DNA from: Saccharopolyspora sp. SCSIO 74807
GTDB lineage: Bacteria; Actinomycetota; Actinomycetes; Mycobacteriales; Pseudonocardiaceae
Direction of reading: 5' to 3'
Length of the DNA stretch: 64,000 nt
NCBI RefSeq assembly: GCF_037023755.1
Contig: NZ_CP146100.1
Span: 5,673,501-5,737,500, forward strand
Below, in pieces: positions 1 through 7,685 of the stretch. Within the stretch, counting starts at the first letter, position 1. The number at the start of each line of letters is the position of its first letter. A program made the translations under genes and the position numbers. The notes under the pieces are model-generated. The model was not told where the DNA came from and searched no databases. It saw only the letters and a program-made list of their open reading frames with translations.

Positions 1-773
1 GCGATGTGCTGGTCGACGACGAGGTTGGTGCCGGTGCACAGGGCGACCAGGAGGCCGGCTGGGACCAGCACCGCGCACGGTTGCAGGAACAGGGCTTCGC
101 GGTTGCGCTCCACCAGCACCGCCCAGTCCGTGGTGCCCGGGTCCAGGCCGAGTCCGAGGAAGTTCGCCGAGGCGATCAGGTACAGCACCAGGCTCAGTCG
201 GCTGCCCGCGTCGACGGCTATCGGCGCGAGCGCGCTGCGTCCGATGTAGCCGAAGTGGATGCGCCACCAGGATTCGCCCTGCATCCGCATCGCTTCCACC
301 GCGCCGCGGCGGCCCGCGGTGAGCGCTGCGCCGCGCACCAGCCGGACCACCGCGGGCAGTTGCAGCACCGCGACGGCGATGATCAGCGCGGCCGCGGTGC
401 GCCGCCCGGTCGCGGCCAGCACCATCAGCACCAGCAATCCCGGCATGGCCAGCACCAGGTCCAGTGAGCGGGTGAGTGCGCGGTCGATCCAGCGGTGCGG
501 CTGGCCGACCGCGCCCAGCGCGAGCGGCACTCCGACCACATAGGACAGTGCGAGTGCGGTTCCGGCCAGCGCCAGCACCGAACCGCCGCCGGTCAACGCG
601 AGCGAGAGCACGTCGCGGCCGAGCACGTCGGTGCCGAGCAGATGGCTCGCATCCGGCGGCAGCAGCGGTGCGCTTTCGGAACGCACCGGGCCGACCAGCA
701 GCGGCCCGAAGAACGCGGCCAGCACCGGCACGATCACCAGCGTCCAACCCACCGCTTTCGCCACCGGCCTCAT
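1..773 (-). CDS. Peptide/nickel-type ABC transporter permease (DppC-like), partial
   Basis: Inner-membrane permease of a binding-protein-dependent importer of the Dpp/Opp/Nik class. The gene runs off the left edge, so about 257 N-terminal residues are visible. The ATG at 773 overlaps the TGA of the upstream permease (ATGA), indicating translational coupling. The N terminus has a membrane segment, then a periplasmic stretch with LLGTDVLGRDVLS, the typical DppC signature (GTD..GRD). Further hydrophobic segments follow, with a coupling loop near EAMRMQGESWWRIHFGYIG that contacts the ATPases. The ATPase genes are not in the window and probably lie further left. The substrate cannot be read from the permease; the cobalamin riboswitch upstream of the operon suggests cobalt, nickel or a corrinoid-related ligand rather than plain peptides (inference). 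Confidence 0.85.
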   Translation of the reverse strand, partial: MRPVAKAVGWTLVIVPVLAAFFGPLLVGPVRSESAPLLPPDASHLLGTDVLGRDVLSLALTGGGSVLALAGTALALSYVVGVPLALGAVGQPHRWIDRALTRSLDLVLAMPGLLVLMVLAATGRRTAAALIIAVAVLQLPAVVRLVRGAALTAGRRGAVEAMRMQGESWWRIHFGYIGRSALAPIAVDAGSRLSLVLYLIASANFLGLGLDPGTTDWAVLVERNREALFLQPCAVLVPAGLLVALCTGTNLVVDQHI

Positions 774-1735
774 CGCGTCTCCGCCCGGAAGTGGCGGGCG
801 GCGAGGTCGGTGACGAGGTTGACACCGATCGTCACGGCCGCGAACACCAGCGCATATCCTTGCACCGCAGGAAGATCGCGGGCCTTGACCGCCTCGACGA
901 AGCCCGATCCGAGGCCGGGCAGCGCGAACAGCGCCTCGATCACCACGACTCCGCCGAGCAGACCGTCCACAGTGCGCGCGAGTTGCTGCAACACCGGTCC
1001 GACCGCGTTCGGCAGCACGTGCCGCAGCACGACGGCGCTTTCGGAGAGCCCGGCGCGGCGCACGTGCGTGGCGAACTCGGATCCGTCGGCGGTGACGACG
1101 CCGGTGCGGACCTGCCGCGACAGCGCGCACAGCTGCTTGCCGACCAGCACGGCGACCGGCAGCACCAGCACGGCGGGATCGCTCAGCAACGACCAGCCGG
1201 ACAACCCGACCGCGGTGGCGGGCAACAGGCCCGCTTGCACCGAGAGCACGCCGACCAGCAGCAGCGCAACGGCGAACTCCGGCACCGAGTTCAGCAGCAC
1301 CACCGCGAAGTTCACCGCCCGGTCGAACTTCGTGCCAGCGCGAAGTCCACTGAGGACACCGGCGGACAGTGCCAGCGGCAGCACGACGGCCAGCGTCAGC
1401 AACGCCAGCACCAGCGTGGTGGCCGCCCGCTGGCCGAGCTCGGTCGCCACCGGAATGCCGGTGCGCAACGACGTTCCGAGGTCACCGTGCAGGATTCCGG
1501 CTGCCCAGCTAAGGAATCGCTGCCCCAGCGGCTCGTCCAGACCGAGCCGTTCCCGCAGCGCGGCGACCTGCCCGGAATCGGCCTGCTCGCCCAGCAACAC
1601 CACCGCGGTGTCGCCGGGAAGCAGTGCGGTCAGCGCGAAAACGGCGACCGCGACGATCGCGATCTGGCCCAGCGCGATGCCCAGCCGGGTTGCGAGCAGC
1701 ACCGCTCCCCTGCCGGGTGCGGCGAGCGCGCTCAA
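770..1735 (-). CDS. Peptide/nickel-type ABC transporter permease (DppB-like)
   Basis: Second permease of the importer. It shows the DppB architecture: an N-terminal membrane helix ending in TALLPGDTA, the DLGTSLRTGIPV motif after the first periplasmic loop, and the coupling-loop region FATHVRRAGLSESAVVLRHV, followed by the C-terminal membrane core. I chose the TTG at 1735 because it overlaps the stop codon of the binding-protein gene (TTGA) and has GGTGAG upstream at reasonable spacing. A GTG at 1702 would also give a normal N terminus. Its own stop overlaps the start of the downstream permease. The three genes form one tightly coupled operon controlled from the riboswitch leader at 3348-3493. 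Confidence 0.85.
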   Translation of the reverse strand: MSALAAPGRGAVLLATRLGIALGQIAIVAVAVFALTALLPGDTAVVLLGEQADSGQVAALRERLGLDEPLGQRFLSWAAGILHGDLGTSLRTGIPVATELGQRAATTLVLALLTLAVVLPLALSAGVLSGLRAGTKFDRAVNFAVVLLNSVPEFAVALLLVGVLSVQAGLLPATAVGLSGWSLLSDPAVLVLPVAVLVGKQLCALSRQVRTGVVTADGSEFATHVRRAGLSESAVVLRHVLPNAVGPVLQQLARTVDGLLGGVVVIEALFALPGLGSGFVEAVKARDLPAVQGYALVFAAVTIGVNLVTDLAARHFRAETR

Positions 1736-3252
1736 CCCGGGCTCACCCGGTCGAAACGCGCCCAGTCCAGGGAATTCGGCGGCGCCGCCCGGACACCGGT
1801 GACGCCGTCCGCGGTCGCGACGTTCCAACCGCTGAAGCCCCACACCAGCATCCCGCTCTGCTCCCGGGCGAGGCGCTGCGCCGAAGCGAGCAGCTCGGCG
1901 CGCCGCTTTTCGTCCGCAGTGGACAGTGCGCGGTAGTAGAGCGCGTCGAACTCGGGATTGCGGTAGCCGGTGTAGTTGTTGTTGCCTGCGGTGGAGATCA
2001 TGCGCTGACCGAGGAAGGTCGGCAGCGGAAGCGCGGCCGTCCGGCTGTGCGCGGCGACGCCCTGCTTCTTGATGTCCGAGTAGTAGGTCTCCGAAGGCAT
2101 CATCCGCGGCGTGACCGTCATGCCGATCTCGCCGAGCTGCTGGCCGATCAAGCTCGCCGCGGACTCGAAGTACGGATCTGCGGTGCTGGTGCGCAATTCC
2201 CAGCTCAGCCCCTCGGCCCCGGCCTGCCGCACCAGCGAGCGCGCCAGTTGCACGTCCCGCACCGGTTCCGGCAGATCACGCGGGTAATAGCGCAAACCCA
2301 GGCCGAACAGGTCGTTGCCGACGCGGCCCTTCCCGCTCAACGCGATGTCCACCAGCGCACGCCGATCCACCCCGGCACGGACCGCCTGCACCAGCCGTGG
2401 ATCCGCGAACGGCGGACGGTCCACTTTGAGCAGAACGGCCTGCATCGTGCCGTGCGGCTCGGAGAAGACCCGCGCGCGCCCGTCCTGCTCCAGCAGCCGA
2501 ACCGAGTTGGCGCTCACGTCGTGCGCGTAGTGCACCTGCCCGGAAAGCAGCGCGGTCACCCGCGCGCTTTCCTCCTCCACCGGCACGAATTCCAGCTCGG
2601 CGGGCACCGGCGGGCCGGACCAGTGCTGCTCGTTGCGGGCGAACACGGCCGGGCCGCCCGGCTGGAAGGACACGAACCGGAACGGCCCGGAACCGACGGG
2701 TTGCCTGAAGTCAGTGGTCCCCGCGGGCACGATCTCGGTGCTCGGCGCGCCCCACGCCGCGGGGAACTCGAAGTTCGGGCCGCCGAGCACGAGTTCCAGC
2801 TCGGTCGCCGATAACGCCTTGCTGGCGGCGAAATCGACGTCGGCGAAGTGCGAGCGCGCCTGCGCGCCGGTGCTGCGGTCGGCGATGCGACGGTAGGTGT
2901 AGAGGACGTCATCGGCGGTGACCGGCCGTCCATCGTGGAACTTCGCCGGGCGCAACCGGATCCGCCAGCGGGTTCCGGTCGCGTCCGGTGCCCACGACTC
3001 GGCCAGCCGCGGGACCACGCTCATGTCGTCGGCGTAGCCGACCAGCGTGTCGAACAGCGCTTTCGCCCTGGCCTGGTCCACGAACAGCGAACCGGTGTGC
3101 GGGTCGAGGGATTCGGTGGTGCCGCCCGCGGGGAACGCCACGCGCAACCGGCCCGCGGACCCGCCCGAACCGGTGCAGGAAACCAGCGGCACCGCGGCGA
3201 ACGCGCCCGCGGCCGCGGCGAGCAGCCGTCTGCGGCCGATCACGGCGCTCAC
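1732..3252 (-). CDS. ABC importer substrate-binding lipoprotein (SBP_bac_5 / DppA-NikA family)
   Basis: Extracellular solute-binding protein of the Dpp/Opp/Nik family, 506 residues, the usual size. The N terminus carries three arginines, a hydrophobic stretch and the lipobox LVSC with the lipid-modified Cys at residue 26. The body has the SBP_bac_5 hallmarks: a LDPHTG segment, a TRWRIRLRPAKFHDGRPVTA block, and repeated pocket-lining motifs. The start is GTG at 3252; upstream of it in frame there is no other start codon, and its GTGA overlaps the stop of a short leader ORF. An internal GTG at 3243 is the only close alternative. First gene of the operon and directly downstream of a cobalamin riboswitch, so its expression should drop when adenosyl- or methylcobalamin is plentiful. 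Ligand unknown; cobalt/nickel chelate or corrinoid precursor is inferred. Confidence 0.88.
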   Translation of the reverse strand: MSAVIGRRRLLAAAAGAFAAVPLVSCTGSGGSAGRLRVAFPAGGTTESLDPHTGSLFVDQARAKALFDTLVGYADDMSVVPRLAESWAPDATGTRWRIRLRPAKFHDGRPVTADDVLYTYRRIADRSTGAQARSHFADVDFAASKALSATELELVLGGPNFEFPAAWGAPSTEIVPAGTTDFRQPVGSGPFRFVSFQPGGPAVFARNEQHWSGPPVPAELEFVPVEEESARVTALLSGQVHYAHDVSANSVRLLEQDGRARVFSEPHGTMQAVLLKVDRPPFADPRLVQAVRAGVDRRALVDIALSGKGRVGNDLFGLGLRYYPRDLPEPVRDVQLARSLVRQAGAEGLSWELRTSTADPYFESAASLIGQQLGEIGMTVTPRMMPSETYYSDIKKQGVAAHSRTAALPLPTFLGQRMISTAGNNNYTGYRNPEFDALYYRALSTADEKRRAELLASAQRLAREQSGMLVWGFSGWNVATADGVTGVRAAPPNSLDWARFDRVSPG

Positions 3253-3305
3253 GCCGGTCGAACGGCGGCAGACGTACCAGGTGCGGGAACGGCGCTCGGG
3301 CGCAC
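3249..3305 (-). CDS. Putative 18-residue leader peptide coupled to the binding-protein gene
   Basis: A GTG at 3305 follows the best Shine-Dalgarno sequence in the leader (GGAGGAGG at about 3312-3319) with good spacing. It opens an 18-codon frame (MRPSAVPAPGTSAAVRPA) whose TGA overlaps the GTG start of the binding protein. The binding protein itself has no convincing ribosome-binding site. Translation of the leader may therefore feed the transporter, and riboswitch-dependent masking of the GGAGGAGG would shut off the whole operon. A small hairpin of GGGG and CCCC arms (about 3321-3336) lies just before the ribosome site. The frame is short and could be coincidental. Confidence 0.45.
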   Translation of the reverse strand: MRPSAVPAPGTSAAVRPA

Positions 3306-3347
3306 GGGAAACCTCCTCCGGGGCTCCGCGACCCCGTCGAATCTGCT

Positions 3348-3493
3348 GCGACGGCGCCAGTCTCCTGACTCATGGATCGACGCTCCGCCCGGCCTTCCCA
3401 CCGAGCACCGGCAGTGGCCCGAGTGGACGGAACTCCCCATTCACAGTGGCGGGACCGCGCCGGATTCGCACCGGGCTTCCTGCGCACCGTCGC
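3348..3493 (-). promoter_or_regulatory. Cobalamin riboswitch
   Basis: Read on the minus strand, the region has the conserved core of the B12-sensing aptamer. Closing helix P1 pairs GCGACGG (3487-3493) with CCGTCGC (3348-3354). Next comes GGAAGCCCGGTGCGAATCC, then GCGGTCCCGCCACTGTGA, and near the 3' end the B12 box GAGTCAGGAGACTGGC (about 3356-3371). Spacing and order match the family. It lies between a candidate promoter and the ribosome site of the importer operon, so it should repress the importer when cobalamin is abundant, most likely at translation initiation. Confidence 0.93.
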
Positions 3494-3509
3494 AATGGAC
3501 TGCGCGACA

Positions 3510-3538
3510 AGCTTTCAAGGCGGATCAGGTCTTGTCAA
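3510..3538 (-). promoter_or_regulatory. Candidate promoter for the riboswitch-controlled importer operon
   Basis: A consensus -35 hexamer TTGACA (3533-3538) is followed after 17 bases by a weak -10 (AAAGCT, 3510-3515). The predicted start site near 3503 lies about 10 bases before helix P1 of the riboswitch, a position expected for a transcript that begins with the aptamer. Confidence 0.5.
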
Positions 3539-3617
3539 GAAACCACCCGGCTGCTGCGACGGGCGTTACGCCGCCCCTTCCTGAGTCCTGGGCGGCGTCG
3601 CGCGCACGGTCACCGGG

Positions 3618-4376
3618 TCAGTACTCGTCGTGGTAAAGGACTCGATCGCTGCCCGCCGGGGCGCCGTATTCGGTGGCGCGGCCCTTCGGTTCCTCCCACT
3701 CCTCCTGGCGTCCGAGCGGGGTCAGGTCCAGCAGGCTCGTGGTGCTGCCGAGCCCGTCCATGCCGCGTGCGTAGGTCGAGTAGGTGTGGAACACCGCGTC
3801 CCCGTCGCGCAGGAACACGCTCAGGCCGGGCAGCTCGAACGGCTGCGAGTCGCCGAGGTAGTAGCCGACGCCGGCCTCGTCGAGTTCCTGCTTGCTGCGG
3901 TAGTTGTACTCGATCGGCCGCACCGACTCGTCGTGCGTCACGTGGAAGTCGTGGTTGAACCGCGTGCCGTTCGACGAGTACCAGGGCACCGTCCAGCCCA
4001 TCCGGCGCTGGAACGGTTCGATCTTCTCCCAGGGCGCGCGGGAGACCGCGACGAGGTTGGTGTCCCGGGCGCGCAGGTGCGTGAGGTCGCCGAGCTGGTC
4101 CACGAACGCCGAACAGCTCGGGCAACCGGTGTCCCACTCCGGGTCGAACATGAAGTGGTACACGACGAGCTGGCGGCGGCCGTCGAACAGGTCGGGCAAT
4201 CGCAGCTCACCGTCCGGACCGTGGAACCGGTAATCGGACTCGACCCGCACCATCGGCAACCGCCTGCGGTCGGCGTTGAGCGCGTCGCGCGCCTTCGTCG
4301 CGGCCTTCTCCTGCGCCAGCAGCCGCACGCGCGCCGCGCGCCACTGCTCCGGCGAAACGATCTCGGGCAGATTCAT
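3618..4376 (-). CDS. DUF899 family thioredoxin-fold protein
   Basis: A 252-residue cytoplasmic protein of the DUF899 family (thioredoxin-like fold, biochemical role unknown). Family marks include the N-terminal EIVSPEQWRAARVRLLAQEK, the core YHFMFDPEWDTGCPSCS with the conserved Cys pair CPSC near residues 84-87, and the RMGWTVPWYSS and FELPGLSVFLRDGD segments. The CPSC motif suggests a redox-active centre like that of peroxiredoxin or thioredoxin relatives, but no partner is encoded nearby. The ATG at 4376 is preceded by a purine-rich GACAGGGAGCGACG. Transcribed alone; the 236 bases upstream, shared with the divergent acetyltransferase, hold no obvious operator. Confidence 0.85.
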   Translation of the reverse strand: MNLPEIVSPEQWRAARVRLLAQEKAATKARDALNADRRRLPMVRVESDYRFHGPDGELRLPDLFDGRRQLVVYHFMFDPEWDTGCPSCSAFVDQLGDLTHLRARDTNLVAVSRAPWEKIEPFQRRMGWTVPWYSSNGTRFNHDFHVTHDESVRPIEYNYRSKQELDEAGVGYYLGDSQPFELPGLSVFLRDGDAVFHTYSTYARGMDGLGSTTSLLDLTPLGRQEEWEEPKGRATEYGAPAGSDRVLYHDEY

Positions 4377-4612
4377 CGTCGCTCCCTGTCGAACAAGTGC
4401 CTACGCAGGGGGTGGACCGATGCCGGTGGCAAAACTCATCGGACCAGCCGGCCGAAGGCTTGCCGCGAAGAGCAGCATCCAGCCCCGATCAAGAACACTT
4501 GCTCCGGAGTGTAACGATGTCGTCACTTTCGGTACTCACTGGAAACAGCGCGGCGAACCGCCGTTGCCAGCGCAGGAGTGGATCGTGATTCCGGCGGTGC
4601 GAGGATCGGCAC

Positions 4613-5101
4613 ATGTTCATCCGGGAAGCAACAGCCGAGGACTGGCCGCTGATCTGGCCGTTCTTCCACCGCATCGTCGCCGCGGCCGAGACCTACACCT
4701 ACCCGCCCGACATGAGCAGCGCCGAAGCCCGGCGGGCCTGGCTGAGCCCGGCCCCGGACCGCGCGACCGTCGCCGTCGCCGACGGCGGCACGATCCTGGG
4801 CAGCGCGCACATGCAGCCGAACCGGCACGGCCCCGGCTCGCACGTGGCCAACGCCAGCTACATGGTCGACCCGGACCACGCCGGACGCGGCGTGGGGCGG
4901 CGGCTGTGCGAGGAGAGCCTGGATTGGGCGCGGGCGGCCGGGTTCCGGGCGATGCAGTTCAACGCGGTCACCGAGACCAACACCGGTGCGATCCGGCTCT
5001 ACGAGTCCCTCGGATTCGAGATCATCGGGACGGTGCCGGAAGCGTTCCACGATCCCGCGCGGGGTTACGTCGGCCTGCACGTGATGCACCTGCGGTTGTG
5101 A
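4613..5101 (+). CDS. GNAT-family N-acetyltransferase
   Basis: A 162-residue single-domain GNAT acetyltransferase that would transfer an acetyl group from acetyl-CoA to an unknown amine. The acetyl-CoA pyrophosphate-binding signature is DHAGRGVGRRLCEE (Q/RxxGxG/A type) around residues 91-104. The preceding beta-strand ASYMVDPDH and the C-terminal TNTGAIRLYESLGFEIIG are standard GNAT motifs B and A. The ATG at 4613 has a GCGAGG site upstream. The stop codon is three bases from the convergently transcribed small membrane protein gene. Substrate cannot be inferred from context. Confidence 0.85.
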   Translation: MFIREATAEDWPLIWPFFHRIVAAAETYTYPPDMSSAEARRAWLSPAPDRATVAVADGGTILGSAHMQPNRHGPGSHVANASYMVDPDHAGRGVGRRLCEESLDWARAAGFRAMQFNAVTETNTGAIRLYESLGFEIIGTVPEAFHDPARGYVGLHVMHLRL

Positions 5102-5104
5102 GCA

Positions 5105-5341
5105 TCACTGCGCTGAGGTGTCCTCCGGGCGCCCCTCGCCGCGGCCGAACCTGGCCCACAGCAAGAAGAAAACGCCCAGCGCGAGCATTCCCGCGCCGTT
5201 CCACAGGTTGATCGGCAAGCCGCCCGACTTCGCCAGATCCGCCGGACCGTCGAACAACCCGGCCACGCCGAGCGCGATGCCGTAGATCACGAACACCGCG
5301 CCGATCAGCACCCGCAGGTCGAAGATCCGCCGCTTCGGCAT
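5105..5341 (-). CDS. Small two-helix membrane protein at the end of a sugar operon
   Basis: A 78-residue protein with two predicted membrane helices (about residues 10-30 and 47-63) joined by a short polar loop and flanked by charged ends (MPKRRIFDLR and GRGEGRPEDTSAQ). I do not recognise a family with certainty. It starts 14 bases after the stop of the sodium:solute symporter gene and is in the same orientation, so it is almost surely cotranscribed. A role as accessory subunit or assembly partner of the symporter is plausible but only inferred from position. Confidence 0.72.
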   Translation of the reverse strand: MPKRRIFDLRVLIGAVFVIYGIALGVAGLFDGPADLAKSGGLPINLWNGAGMLALGVFFLLWARFGRGEGRPEDTSAQ

Positions 5342-5355
5342 CGCACACCTCCGCT

Positions 5356-7047
5356 TCAGTAGACGAGCACCAGGCCGACCGACATCAGCACGACCAGCCC
5401 CAGCGCCAGCGAGCCCAGCACGGCCGGGGACTGCCACCACACCGCGCGCTCCCGCGGCCGCCGGTCCCGCAACGCCCACACCAGACCGGTCAGCTCGCTG
5501 TCCGGTTTCGGCCGGGTGACCAGCGAGACCAGCACCATCACCGCAGCGTCGACCACGAACGCCGCGATGGCGCTGTAGAAGTTGACCATCTGCGCGTTGA
5601 TGGTCTCGCCGCTCGGATCCAGCACCCCGCCCGGGTAGAAGTACGGGATGGAGTAAGCCGTCCAGTGCATCCCGGCCGCGGCCGCCGTGCCGGTCACGAT
5701 GCCCCAGAACGCTGCCCACGGAGTGGTTCGCTTCCAGAACAACCCGATGATGAACGTCGCGAACAGCGGCGAGTTGAAGTACGAGAAAAGCAGCTGGATG
5801 TAGTCCTGGATGTTGCTGTACCCGGCGGCGATGAACGCGGTGCCCACGCTCACCGCGATGCCGATGACCGTGACGATCCGCCCGACCTTGAGGTAGTAGC
5901 CGTCGTCGCGCCCGCGCACCACGTACGGCTTCCACAGGTCGTAGGTGAACACCGCGTTGAACCCGCTCACGTTCGCGGCCATGCCCGCCATGAACGCCGC
6001 GAGCAGCCCGGTCAGCGCGACGCCGAGCACCCCGTTCGGCAGCAGCCGCCCCATCAGCTCCGGGATGGCGTCGTTGTAGGACGGGCCGCCGGGTTCGCCC
6101 AGCTTCGGCACCAGCACCAGCGCGATCATGCCGGGCACGACCGTCAGCAGCGGGAAGAACATCTTCGGGAAGGCGCCGATGATCGGAGTGCGCCGGGCCG
6201 CGGAGAGGTCCTTGGCCGACAGCGTCCGCTGCACCTCGGCGAAGTTCGTGGCCCAGTAGCCGAACGAGAGCACGAAGCCCTCCCCCATCGCCAGCCCGAC
6301 CCAATCGCCGAGCGGGTTGGTCCACGAGCCGACCCCGGTGCCTTCCCAGGTGCGGAACAGCGCCGGGTCGGCGATCCGGTCGTAGAGCCCGTCGAACCCG
6401 CCGACCTGGTGCAGCCCGATCACCACGATCGGCAGCAGCCCCGCCAAGATGATGAAGAACTGCAGCACCTCGGTGTAGATTGCGCTGAACAGCCCGCCGA
6501 GGGTGATGTAGGTCAGCACGAACGCCGCCGACACCACGATCGAGATCCACAGCTGCCAGCCGAGCAGGCTGCGGATCACCAGTGCCAGCGCGAACAGGTT
6601 CACCCCGGCGATCAGCACCTGGGCGATCGCGAAGATCACCGCGTTGAGCAGGTGCGTCGGCCGGTTGAACCGCCTGCGCAGGTATTCCGGAACGCTGTGC
6701 ACGCCGGTGTCGTAGTAGAACGGCATCAGCACGACGCCGAGCACCACCATCGCCGGGATCGCGCCGAGCCAGTAGAAGTGCACCGCCGCGACGCCGTACT
6801 CGGCGCCGTTGGCCGCGTTGCCGAGGATCTCCAGCGCGCCGAGGTTCGCCGAGACGAACGCCAGCCCGGTGATCCACGCGGGCAGCGACCGCCCGGACAG
6901 GAAGAAGTCCGAGCTGGTGCGCACCGCGCGCCGCGCCAGCACGCCGATCACCACGACGATGCCGAAGTAGAAGATCAGGATGCCCCAGTCGAGGGCATTG
7001 AGCTGCAGCGTCCCGGCCGCCGCGGCGGATAACGCTGCGGTGCTCAC
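5356..7047 (-). CDS. Sodium:solute symporter (SSS family), probable sugar transporter
   Basis: A 563-residue SSS-family Na+-coupled symporter with about 14 membrane helices. Diagnostic segments include SDFFLSGRSLPAWITGLAF near residues 36-54, the GNAANGAEYG loop, and AALLAGFMAGMAANVSGFNA-type helices before FTYDLWKPY. Among SSS members the sequence resembles SGLT-like sugar and polyol transporters more than amino acid carriers. Start is GTG at 7047, whose GTGA overlaps the kinase stop at 7044-7046. It is the third gene of an operon with a TIM-barrel epimerase and a P-loop kinase. It would import the operon's sugar, which the divergent ROK regulator at 8715 probably senses. Confidence 0.88.
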   Translation of the reverse strand: MSTAALSAAAAGTLQLNALDWGILIFYFGIVVVIGVLARRAVRTSSDFFLSGRSLPAWITGLAFVSANLGALEILGNAANGAEYGVAAVHFYWLGAIPAMVVLGVVLMPFYYDTGVHSVPEYLRRRFNRPTHLLNAVIFAIAQVLIAGVNLFALALVIRSLLGWQLWISIVVSAAFVLTYITLGGLFSAIYTEVLQFFIILAGLLPIVVIGLHQVGGFDGLYDRIADPALFRTWEGTGVGSWTNPLGDWVGLAMGEGFVLSFGYWATNFAEVQRTLSAKDLSAARRTPIIGAFPKMFFPLLTVVPGMIALVLVPKLGEPGGPSYNDAIPELMGRLLPNGVLGVALTGLLAAFMAGMAANVSGFNAVFTYDLWKPYVVRGRDDGYYLKVGRIVTVIGIAVSVGTAFIAAGYSNIQDYIQLLFSYFNSPLFATFIIGLFWKRTTPWAAFWGIVTGTAAAAGMHWTAYSIPYFYPGGVLDPSGETINAQMVNFYSAIAAFVVDAAVMVLVSLVTRPKPDSELTGLVWALRDRRPRERAVWWQSPAVLGSLALGLVVLMSVGLVLVY

Positions 7048-7685
7048 CGCCGCTCCGGCTGCGGCGCGATCTCCACCTGCACCACCAGATCCGCCCGGTG
7101 CTTGCCTTCCTGGACGAGTTCGGCGTTGCGCTGATCGACGGCCATGGCCCATTCCTCGGCTTCGTCCGGGGCCATGCCGAACAGCACGTGCCGGGCGATG
7201 AGGCCGTTCAGCCGCGTCTCCTCATCCATCTCCGCGTACCAGACCTCGTCGCACAGCGCGGGAATCTCCGACCACGGGGAGCTGTCGACGAGCAGGTAGT
7301 TGCCTTCGACGACGACCAGCTGCGCGGAGTCCGGGATCGGGATGCTGCCCGCGATGGGCTCTTCGAGGGAGCGGTCGAACGTCGGCGCGTAGACGGTGCC
7401 CGGTTCGGTGCGGACCCGCCGCAGCAGCGAGACGAAACCCGCGCCGTCGAAGGTGTCGATCGCGCCTTTGCGCTCGCGGCTGCCGAGCCGCTCCAGCTCG
7501 GTGTTGGACAGGTGGAACCCGTCCATCGGCAGGTAGGCGGCGACCGGCCCGAGCTCGGCGACGACCCGCTGCGCCAGCGTCGACTTGCCGGCGCCGGGCG
7601 GACCGGCCACGCCCACGATCCGCCGCTCGCCCGCACCGGCCAGTTCCACCGCGCGCTGCAGCGCGGCCTGCTCCCCCGCGCTCAT
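7044..7685 (-). CDS. P-loop kinase of the uridine kinase/phosphoribulokinase-like family
   Basis: A 213-residue kinase of the family often annotated as nucleoside/nucleotide kinase or fructose transport kinase. The Walker A motif GPPGAGKS lies at residues 28-35, the strand AYLPMDGFHLSN at about 50-61 is the substrate/Mg2+ region, and VVVEGNYLL near 124-132 is the Walker B-like strand. In this context it should phosphorylate the sugar delivered by the symporter or produced by the epimerase. Start ATG 7685 overlaps the stop of the epimerase gene (ATGA), and its own stop overlaps the symporter start: tight translational coupling on both sides. Exact substrate unknown. Confidence 0.82.
   Translation of the reverse strand: MSAGEQAALQRAVELAGAGERRIVGVAGPPGAGKSTLAQRVVAELGPVAAYLPMDGFHLSNTELERLGSRERKGAIDTFDGAGFVSLLRRVRTEPGTVYAPTFDRSLEEPIAGSIPIPDSAQLVVVEGNYLLVDSSPWSEIPALCDEVWYAEMDEETRLNGLIARHVLFGMAPDEAEEWAMAVDQRNAELVQEGKHRADLVVQVEIAPQPERR

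Noticed and set aside
476-1936. Long plus-strand frame of 486 codons over the importer genes
   Set aside because: It lies antisense to two clear permease and binding-protein genes, is Arg/His/Gln-rich and has no domain; a GC-rich shadow.
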